A stretch of 41,315 bases of DNA from Bacteroidales bacterium. GTDB lineage: Bacteria > Bacteroidota > Bacteroidia > Bacteroidales > UBA7960. The stretch covers positions 1 to 41,315 of the forward strand of contig PWKN01000132.1 of NCBI GenBank assembly GCA_003559735.1. Direction: 5' to 3'. Positions 32,716 through 39,458 of this stretch are shown here, piece after piece. Within the stretch, counting starts at the first letter, position 1; each line of letters opens with the position of its first letter. The notes under the pieces are model-generated. The model worked only from the letters and a program-made list of their open reading frames with translations. It did no database searches and was not told the origin of the DNA. The translations under genes and the position numbers were made by a program.

Positions 32716-34569
32716 CTACTCTTTCTTTGTTTTCCGGTAGGTTTCAATGATCGAGTTGAGCATTTTTTCTGTTTTGCTGGCCCCTTCTCCCAGTGAGAAA
32801 GCGATCTGCTGTACCATTTTCAGGTTCTCATCGATCACTTCACCGACCCTGTTGATGATCTCTTCCTGTCTCACTTCCGCCACATACATATCCCGCAGCA
32901 CCCCCCCAACAATTTTATTTGGTTTTAAAGAATAAATGCTCACGTTCAACAAACGATCGTCGTGCTGCACATCTTTGCCAGTGATGTTCTCGTCATTTTC
33001 GAGAACATAGGTGAACAGGTTGTAGATGTTGTATGGCAGCAGGGTTTTTAGGTCGGCACCCTTCAGACCGGGAATGACCTCATTGATCATCTCCGCCTCT
33101 TCGCCAAGCACCTGGATAAAGCTTTTATTGGACTCAATTACTTTAAGATGTTCATCAACAATGACTGCCGCTGATGGCAGGTTCTTCAGCAGGGCGGAGG
33201 TGGTATCTGATTTTTGCCGCAAGCTGACATTTTCCTCAAGCAGCGATTTTTCTTTGCTCACAAGGCTTTCTTGTTGTTGCTTCAATTTCTCATTATTGTT
33301 TTTCAGGGTCTTGATATACTCCTGTTTGTTTTTGATCGAGTAATTCAGGCACATTTCCGGTCTGGACAGACCCTGGCTGATTGACGCAGCGAAGTCGCGG
33401 CAGCTTCTGAAACCACATGCATTACATGCAGCTGTTTCGTCAAGGCTTTTTCCAAGACTCTTGAGTATTTCTTCAATCTGATCGCTACCAGGCATTTCCA
33501 TGTTTTGGTCATCATTCTCAAACCGACGTCCCAGATCAATGTCGCGGTACTGCTCCAGGTCTTTTTCCCACTGTTTTTTATCGATGATTCTCAATCGCTT
33601 CTGAACATAGTCAGCTACCATTGTCCGCCTCATGAACCTGTTCGACCTGTCGGTAATACCAGGTCCAGCCAGACAGCCGGTATGGAAAAAAATATTAAAA
33701 TGCTTTTTCAGTGCTTCGGGATGGTCACTGAACTCATCCACGATATCGAGCATGCTGTTTTTTCCCTGCACGGTGATCACCTGTCCCTTTGTCTGTGAGT
33801 CGTCCAGCCCGGCTGCCTCCAGGATCCCCTTACTGATTGGATAAAGAGCGCCCAGGCGGCCAATGGGTTTATCAAATTCTGAAAACTCAACCTGTGCTTC
33901 CTTAATATCGAACTTGCGAAACAACTCCCTGAGTTCTTTAAATGTAAGGACTGCATCAATCCGGCCGTCTTCTCCGTGCAGGGTGGCTTCATGTTTGGCA
34001 GACAAGCATGGCCCGATAAATACAACCTTCAGATCCGCTCCGAAGGCTTTCCGTACCACTTTTGCCGATGCGGTAACAGGTGTGACGACAGGAGCCAGGT
34101 TGGCGATCAATCCGGGAAAATACTTTTCAATGTATAAAACCAGGCTGGGACAGTTCGACATAAGGTAGTACTTGCCCCTGAAGTCAGAGAGCAGTTCACG
34201 GTATTTGTTTGCCACCAGATCAACACCAAACGACATCTCGTTTACGTAGTTGAAGCCCAGTGTACGGATCATCTCAACAAACTTCCTGTAATCGGTGATA
34301 TCAGGAAATTCACCACTGATCGCAGGGTCAACGATCGCTGCCACTGGTTGATCAGATTTCAGCAAAGAAATGGTTTCGTCCAGGTCGCTGTAATGGGATA
34401 CCGCATCGGCAGCACAAACCGACAGGCAGTTGCCACACCCGATGCATCTGTTATGGTTCACCACAGGCATACCATCCTGGCTCCTGACTGTGATGGCTTT
34501 AACCGGACAGGCCCTGATGCAGGCATAGGACCTGGTACACCGGTCCTTATTTATGTCAATGATTTTCAT
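32716..34569 (-). CDS. [FeFe]-hydrogenase-like sensor with PAS domain, degenerate H-cluster site
   Basis: This 617-residue soluble protein has two ferredoxin-type cluster motifs at the N-terminus, a hydrogenase large-subunit-like domain (about 65-340), a CxxCGxxxC Fe-S motif (CNACGFRSC, about 385-395), a coiled coil, a PAS domain (about 465-560) and a helical tail. The first ferredoxin motif has Ser14 in place of the second cysteine (CTRSYACIRACP); the second (CIGCGNCLSVC) is intact. The H-cluster ligand positions read C140 (SNCPSLV), C188 (GPCLSAKHE), F295 and C299 (FFHTGCLAGPG), so one of four ligands is lost and the proton-donor cysteine is absent. Catalysis is very unlikely. A redox or gas-sensing role is inferred from the PAS domain and the coupled phosphatase. 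Confidence 0.82.
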   Translation of the reverse strand: MKIIDINKDRCTRSYACIRACPVKAITVRSQDGMPVVNHNRCIGCGNCLSVCAADAVSHYSDLDETISLLKSDQPVAAIVDPAISGEFPDITDYRKFVEMIRTLGFNYVNEMSFGVDLVANKYRELLSDFRGKYYLMSNCPSLVLYIEKYFPGLIANLAPVVTPVTASAKVVRKAFGADLKVVFIGPCLSAKHEATLHGEDGRIDAVLTFKELRELFRKFDIKEAQVEFSEFDKPIGRLGALYPISKGILEAAGLDDSQTKGQVITVQGKNSMLDIVDEFSDHPEALKKHFNIFFHTGCLAGPGITDRSNRFMRRTMVADYVQKRLRIIDKKQWEKDLEQYRDIDLGRRFENDDQNMEMPGSDQIEEILKSLGKSLDETAACNACGFRSCRDFAASISQGLSRPEMCLNYSIKNKQEYIKTLKNNNEKLKQQQESLVSKEKSLLEENVSLRQKSDTTSALLKNLPSAAVIVDEHLKVIESNKSFIQVLGEEAEMINEVIPGLKGADLKTLLPYNIYNLFTYVLENDENITGKDVQHDDRLLNVSIYSLKPNKIVGGVLRDMYVAEVRQEEIINRVGEVIDENLKMVQQIAFSLGEGASKTEKMLNSIIETYRKTKKE

Positions 34570-34590
34570 GCCCCTCTCTTTGTTTCTATT

Positions 34591-34737
34591 TAGTGTCTGT
34601 CTCTAATGTCCGATTTCTGCGTTATGCTTGTTTTGAAAACAGTCATTTACAAGAGTAAACTCCTTGGTTTTCAAAACTGCGCAAGCCTTGAACTCGAACA
34701 TTATAACTCAGACACTTGACATTATGGACAAACACTA
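34591..34737 (-). mobile_element. Non-autonomous mobile element, copy C (about 147 bp)
   Basis: On the plus strand it runs TA-GTGTCTGTCT...GGACAAACAC-TA, with nearly matching inverted ends. Its reverse complement aligns with copy B from TAGTGTYTGTCC through GTCAAGTGTCTGA, TAATG and GTTCAA to ATAACGCAGAAAYC and GACAGAYACTA. It carries about 45 extra internal bases, including the inverted repeat GTTTTGAAAAC...GGTTTTCAAAAC. It supplies the TAG stop of the small ferredoxin gene and lies between that gene and the H-cluster/PAS gene, 21 bases from the latter's ATG. Confidence 0.75.
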
Positions 34738-34992
34738 TTTTCTGGCAAAATAATTATCGAGCAGGCTCACTACACTTTCCGGGGTTACTTTTGTGTGTTT
34801 GATGCCGTCCAACACAAGTACAGGACCTTTTTCACAAATGCCGGTACAATGTGCCCCCCTGAACACAACCCGCTGTTCGCGTTCGTTTTCCTTCAGATAT
34901 TTCTTTATCAGGTTTATAGTATGTTTATTCCCTCTGGAAAAACAACTGCTCCCCATGCATATGACAATGTCGGATGTGGGTGTTTTAACCAT
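34735..34992 (-). CDS. Small thioredoxin-fold [2Fe-2S] ferredoxin
   Basis: The 85-residue protein has the four cysteines of a NuoE-like [2Fe-2S] centre: CMGSSC (Cx4C) near residue 12 and CTGIC (Cx3C) near residue 49. It lacks the helical N-terminal region of full NuoE/HydC, so it is the free-standing ferredoxin version. It is the first gene of the divergent hydrogenase-associated operon and may deliver electrons to, or report redox state to, the following sensor. ATG at 34992 lies about 25 bases from a TATTTTTG promoter motif. The stop TAG comes from the end of a mobile element; the pre-insertion stop appears to be TAA. Confidence 0.86.
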   Translation of the reverse strand: MVKTPTSDIVICMGSSCFSRGNKHTINLIKKYLKENEREQRVVFRGAHCTGICEKGPVLVLDGIKHTKVTPESVVSLLDNYFARK

Positions 34993-35017
34993 GTGTCAAT
35001 TATTAATCTAGCTTCAA

Positions 35018-35025
35018 CAAAAATA
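35018..35025 (-). promoter_or_regulatory. Putative -7 element of the ferredoxin-sensor-phosphatase operon
   Basis: On the minus strand the bases read TATTTTTG, fitting TAnnTTTG, 26 bases upstream of the ferredoxin ATG. No clear -33 match. Confidence 0.4.
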
Positions 35026-35163
35026 ACGAAAGCTTTTCAGAAATCCGGTTAATTTCTTCACATCTTTACCGTTTATTAGATTTTAAGATCTGGTTTTACT
35101 AACATTTGGATGGGGCAACTCATGTTTTTGTGTGGCGGACAAGGCCAATATTATTTTTTTCGT

Positions 35164-35171
35164 TACCTTTG
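35164..35171 (+). promoter_or_regulatory. Putative -7 element of hydCBA
   Basis: TACCTTTG fits TAnnTTTG and points toward hydC, whose ATG is at 35274, giving a leader of about 95 bases. The 281-base divergent region 34993-35273 contains no gene. It would be where the sensors described here act if they control transcription. Confidence 0.4.
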
Positions 35172-35273
35172 TCATCAGTTGCAATCACTGTTTATATTGC
35201 TGATATAAAAAATGTTGCAAACAAAGTAAATGGTTCAGGCTTTATTGTGAAATAAATATCAACGTGGTGATCA

Positions 35274-35747
35274 ATGAATGATGATGTTACAACCATCTTT
35301 GAACAGTTTCCCAACCGAAGGCGCGAGGACTTGATCCCAATTCTGCATGGAGTGCAGGAGATCCATGGATATTTGTCGGAAGATGTCATTCAGGCAGTAT
35401 CTGAGTACCTGCATATCAGCACCAACAAGATCTATGGCGTTGCTACCTTTTACGACAACTTCCGTTTTGGTCCGGTTGGCAAATACCATTTTCGTTTGTG
35501 TCACGGTACGGCATGCCACGTGTCAGGTGCCGGCACTTTGTTGCGTGAGCTGGAAAAACTGTTAAAAATCAATAACGGGGAAACCGACAAAAACGGACTT
35601 TTCAGCCTTGAGGTCGTCAGTTGTATTGGCGCATGCGGACTGGCACCTTTGATAGAAGTCAATGAACAGTATTATACCAATATGACCCTTGATGGCTTGA
35701 AGTCTCTTGTCCGTTCTATCAGGGAAAAAGAATTGAGCAGCCTATGA
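35274..35747 (+). CDS. hydC: NAD(H)-linked [FeFe] hydrogenase, NuoE-like subunit
   Basis: This 157-residue subunit carries the thioredoxin-fold [2Fe-2S] centre, with CHGTAC (Cx4C) and CIGAC (Cx3C), after a helical N-terminal domain (LIPILHGVQEIHGYLSEDVIQAVSEYL, then IYGVATFYDNFRF), the layout of NuoE/HydC. It passes electrons between the flavin subunit HydB and the rest of the complex in the cytoplasm. The gene overlaps hydB by four bases (ATGA), so the two are translationally coupled. Confidence 0.93.
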   Translation: MNDDVTTIFEQFPNRRREDLIPILHGVQEIHGYLSEDVIQAVSEYLHISTNKIYGVATFYDNFRFGPVGKYHFRLCHGTACHVSGAGTLLRELEKLLKINNGETDKNGLFSLEVVSCIGACGLAPLIEVNEQYYTNMTLDGLKSLVRSIREKELSSL

Positions 35748-37693
35748 CCTTTGACACACCGACAGATAGCCGTGAGTTTTTGATTCACAAGGTTTTGCTT
35801 GATCCCAAAAGAGATACAGAGGAGTCATTAAAGAAACCTTTGTCTTACCTGTCGGGGGAACGGGTACATAAACCATTGATCTATGTTGGAATGGCCACTT
35901 GTGGCAAGATTGCAGGGGCCGGGAAAACATACCTGGCCATTCGCAACTACCTGGATGAGCATGGTGTTGATGCCGATCTGACAGCAGGCGGTTGTGTTGG
36001 CCTGTGCAAAGAAGAACCCATTGTTGACATTCAATTGCCGGGAAAGGCCCGTTTGTCCTTTTCCCGGGTGTCTGCCGGCAAAGTGCAGCATTTGCTTGAC
36101 GACATCCTTAATGACAACCTTCCGGAGATGCCGGTTATAGGCCAATACAAAAATCCGGTACTGCAAAATTGGGAACAGGTTCCCTACGTGGATGACCATC
36201 CTTTTTTTGTCCACCAAAAGCGATTATTGCTCGAACATTGCGGGATCATTGATCCTGTCTCTGTCGACAGTTATATTGCAAAAGGAGGCTACTGGGCATT
36301 TACTGACGCCATATCGCGCTATACCCCTGAGCAGGTTTGTGACATCATTGACAGGAGCGGGTTAGCAGGCCGGGGGGGAGGGGGATTCCCGGCCGGGGCA
36401 AAATGGACTGCAGCCTTGAATACGGCAAGTGACCAAAAGTTCTTTGTGTGTAATGCCGTCGAAAGTGATCCTGGCAGTTATATGAATCGTGCGATCCTGG
36501 AAAGCAACCCCCATCGCCTGATAGAAGCCATGTTAATTGGTGCCTATGCCACCGGCGCAGGTAAGGCGTTTGTGTTCATCAGGGAAGAGTTCACCCTGGC
36601 CATCCGGCGCCTTGAAGAGGCCATCGGGCAGGCCAGTGCATACGGACTGATCGGGCATCATATTTTTGATTCGGGTGTAAACATTGACCTGGTGGTCAAA
36701 AGGGGTGCCCGGGCATTTGTTTGCGGTGAAGAAACGGCATTGAACAACAGCATAGAAGGCAGACGTGCCATGCCATCATCAAAACCCCCGTATCCTGCAG
36801 AGAGGGGTTTATGGGACAAGCCCACGATCGTCAATAATGTGGAAACCCTTTTTAATGTGCCGCTGATCATAAAAAACGGCGCCAATTGGTTCCGGTCACA
36901 GGGAACTGAACACAGTAAGGGGACCAAACTGTTTACCTTGTCGGGGAGCATTGAGAATTATGGTACGGCTGAAGTACCGATGGGAATGACCTTCAGGGAC
37001 ATTATATACAATGTGGGTGGAGGCATGCGCGAAGGCAGGACATTTAAGGCCATTGTGCTGGGGATAAACAGTGGTGCGTACATAACCGGTGACAACCTGG
37101 ATACGGCCGTTGACTTTGAGGCCTTGAAGAATATTGGGGCATCGCTGGGCAGCGGTGCGTTTGTAGTGATCGACCAGCATGTATGCATGGTAGACCTTGC
37201 AAGGTTCTTTACTGCTTTCTTTAAAAACGAAAGCTGTGGCAAATGCATCCCCTGCCGTGAGGGAACAGCACGCATGCTGGAAGTTATGGAAAAGGTAACA
37301 ACCAGGCCAGCCGACGACAAATCATTTCAGACATTGGAGCGTTTTAAAGGCGTTATGCATCTGAAAAGCCTTGCCCGGGTGATCAGTGAAACCTCTTTGT
37401 GCTCCCTTGGAAAGTCAGCGCCAAACGCTATTTTAAACACACTGGAGCATTTCAAAGACGAATTTGATGCACATATATTTGAAAGGAAATGTGCCGCAAA
37501 TGTATGCACCGATCTGCGCGTTTATACGATCGATGTAGATGCCTGTACCGGTTGCACTGCCTGCTTCACAAAATGTCCGGTGGAAGCCATCATCGGCTCC
37601 CCGCGGTATCCGCACTTCATCGTGCAGGAGAAATGCATTGGCTGTGGCACCTGTTTTGATGTATGCAAATTCAACGCGGTGATCATTAAATAA
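35744..37693 (+). CDS. hydB: NAD(H)-linked [FeFe] hydrogenase, NuoF-like flavin subunit
   Basis: HydB is the FMN- and NAD(H)-binding subunit. An N-terminal thioredoxin-like region (residues 40-110) has only three cysteines in cluster positions (C53, C84, C88). The FMN/NADH core has GRGGGGFPAGAKW and ESDPGSYMNRAIL. The N3-type [4Fe-4S] site is SCGKCIPCREGT with a later cysteine in SLCSLGKSAPN. The C-terminus adds two ferredoxin-type [4Fe-4S] motifs (CTGCTACFTKCP, CIGCGTCFDVCKF). The length of 649 fits HydB of trimeric, often electron-bifurcating, hydrogenases. Whether this complex bifurcates with ferredoxin cannot be proved from sequence. Confidence 0.93.
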   Translation: MTFDTPTDSREFLIHKVLLDPKRDTEESLKKPLSYLSGERVHKPLIYVGMATCGKIAGAGKTYLAIRNYLDEHGVDADLTAGGCVGLCKEEPIVDIQLPGKARLSFSRVSAGKVQHLLDDILNDNLPEMPVIGQYKNPVLQNWEQVPYVDDHPFFVHQKRLLLEHCGIIDPVSVDSYIAKGGYWAFTDAISRYTPEQVCDIIDRSGLAGRGGGGFPAGAKWTAALNTASDQKFFVCNAVESDPGSYMNRAILESNPHRLIEAMLIGAYATGAGKAFVFIREEFTLAIRRLEEAIGQASAYGLIGHHIFDSGVNIDLVVKRGARAFVCGEETALNNSIEGRRAMPSSKPPYPAERGLWDKPTIVNNVETLFNVPLIIKNGANWFRSQGTEHSKGTKLFTLSGSIENYGTAEVPMGMTFRDIIYNVGGGMREGRTFKAIVLGINSGAYITGDNLDTAVDFEALKNIGASLGSGAFVVIDQHVCMVDLARFFTAFFKNESCGKCIPCREGTARMLEVMEKVTTRPADDKSFQTLERFKGVMHLKSLARVISETSLCSLGKSAPNAILNTLEHFKDEFDAHIFERKCAANVCTDLRVYTIDVDACTGCTACFTKCPVEAIIGSPRYPHFIVQEKCIGCGTCFDVCKFNAVIIK

Positions 37694-37756
37694 TGTACGC
37701 AAGAGTGCGCGGAAGTTTTACAATATACGTTACGATGTCTCCAATCTTTTTATGTT

Positions 37757-39403
37757 ATGGAGTTTCAGATTGAAGTAAACAACAGGATGATCCGGGTGGA
37801 GGAGGGACAAACCTTATTGTCAGCCTTGCGCGATCATGGCTTCAGGATCCCCACCCTGTGCCATATGAACCGCTTTTCCCCAACCGGGGCATGCCGGCTG
37901 TGTGTGGTTGAGGTGGATGGCAGGCGCGACCTGGTCACCTCTTGTTCCTGTCCGGTAGAAAACGGTATGAAAGTGCGAACCAATTCGCAACGAGTGATCC
38001 GTGCCAGGAAGTCGCTGGTTGAACTGTTGCTGTCGAACCACCCCGATGATTGCCTTTACTGTCAGCGAAATGGCCATTGCGAGCTCCAGTTGCTGGCAGA
38101 GGAAATGAATATAAAGGAACGAAAGTATTTCGGACAAAAAAACAGGCAGTTTCCTGACTATTCAAGCACCAGCGTGGCACGTGACCCTGCAAAATGCATC
38201 CTGTGCAGCCGGTGTGTCCGCATGTGTGAAGAAGTGCAGCTGGTAACAGCCATCGACTTCATTTCGCGCGGCAACCGCACATCGGTCAACAGTGCGTTCA
38301 GCAAAGGACTGAATATGTCGACCTGTATCCATTGCGGACAATGCATACAGGTTTGTCCGACAGCCGCCCTGTTCGACATTTCGCATGTGGAAAAGGTACA
38401 GGGGGCCATTGAACGAAAAGACAGGCAGGTGGTATTTTTTATCAGTCCGGCTGCAATTAGTTCAGTAACAGAACAACTGAAACTGAAGTCGAAACACCAG
38501 ACCATGCCACGTATCGTGGCGGCCCTGAAAAGGATTGGCGCCGCAAAGGTCTTTGATCTCGGTCCGGCCATCGATGCCAATATTATTGAGGAGGCAAAAC
38601 AGTTGGCAGACAGACTGCAGAACAATGACAGTGCATCGATGCCAATGCTCTCTTCCTGCTGTCCGTCGTGGGTAAAATACATTGAAACCTTCAGACCGGA
38701 GTCACTACCGGCCCTGGCACAGAATCCATCGCCGCAACATACTTTTGGAAGATCACTGAAAAGCAACCATGCCGGTTTGGTGGGAACAGACCGCGAAAAG
38801 ATCTATTCTGTTTCTGTAATGCCCTGTGTGGCAAACAAATATGAAGCATCACTCGAGAAAAATACCCGGAAGGGGGTTTCAGATGTGGATGCTGTGCTGA
38901 CTGTCAGGGAGTTGTTTCAGTTGTTGAAGGCATACGGACTTGATATTCCACAAATGGAGGATGAAAAACCTGATGAACCATTCAACAATGCTTCGTCGGC
39001 AGCATGGAAATACAGCTATTCAGGTGGGAAGGCAGAAGCCATGGCATATGAAGCATACCGGTTGCTGAACAACGGGAAGACAGATAATTTCCGTTTTATT
39101 GTCCCGAAAAACACTGCCGGCAAGCGGGAAACCAGGGTGACAGTTGGCAAGCACCAGCTTGGCTTTGCCTGGGTCAGCGGTATTGCAGAGGCTGAAGCCT
39201 ATCTGCACCAGTTGGAGGAGGAAAAAAGAAACGACATACACTATATAGAAGTGATGGCCTGTAGCGGTGGGTGTGTTGGGGGAGGCGGACAACCCATCAG
39301 CCGGGGTTTTGAAAATGCCCGGCAAAGAAAGAAAATCTCTATCGATATGGAGAAATGCTGCCGGTACAAGTATCCTTCTGATCATAAAGCAAGCGAAAAA
39401 TAA
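37757..39403 (+). CDS. hydA: [FeFe] hydrogenase catalytic subunit
   Basis: HydA holds the H-cluster that makes or oxidises H2. The N-terminus has a plant-type [2Fe-2S] motif (CHMNRFSPTGACRLC), a His-ligated [4Fe-4S] segment (HPDDCLYCQRNGHC) and two ferredoxin motifs (CILCSRCVRMC, CIHCGQCIQVCP). The H-cluster motifs are L1 SSCCPSW (C301 proton relay, C302 ligand), L2 MPCVANKYE (C357) and L3 EVMACSGGCVGGGGQP (C502, C506). All ligands are present, so it should be active. Two departures stand out: Ser for Thr at the start of L1, and Asn360 for the lysine that normally contacts a cyanide ligand. Maturases HydE, HydF and HydG are not in this window. At 548 residues it lacks the extra C-terminal [2Fe-2S] domain of some HydA. 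Confidence 0.93.
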   Translation: MEFQIEVNNRMIRVEEGQTLLSALRDHGFRIPTLCHMNRFSPTGACRLCVVEVDGRRDLVTSCSCPVENGMKVRTNSQRVIRARKSLVELLLSNHPDDCLYCQRNGHCELQLLAEEMNIKERKYFGQKNRQFPDYSSTSVARDPAKCILCSRCVRMCEEVQLVTAIDFISRGNRTSVNSAFSKGLNMSTCIHCGQCIQVCPTAALFDISHVEKVQGAIERKDRQVVFFISPAAISSVTEQLKLKSKHQTMPRIVAALKRIGAAKVFDLGPAIDANIIEEAKQLADRLQNNDSASMPMLSSCCPSWVKYIETFRPESLPALAQNPSPQHTFGRSLKSNHAGLVGTDREKIYSVSVMPCVANKYEASLEKNTRKGVSDVDAVLTVRELFQLLKAYGLDIPQMEDEKPDEPFNNASSAAWKYSYSGGKAEAMAYEAYRLLNNGKTDNFRFIVPKNTAGKRETRVTVGKHQLGFAWVSGIAEAEAYLHQLEEEKRNDIHYIEVMACSGGCVGGGGQPISRGFENARQRKKISIDMEKCCRYKYPSDHKASEK

Positions 39404-39458
39404 TAACAGGCAATAACGGGATAATAACGATAAACGCATAATCAGCATAATTGAGACA

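Noticed and set aside
34621-34680. GTTTTGAAAAC / GGTTTTCAAAAC pair inside copy C as a CRISPR repeat or terminator
   Set aside because: There are only two inverted arms, no regular spacers, and the T-run needed for termination is absent; it is part of the mobile element.
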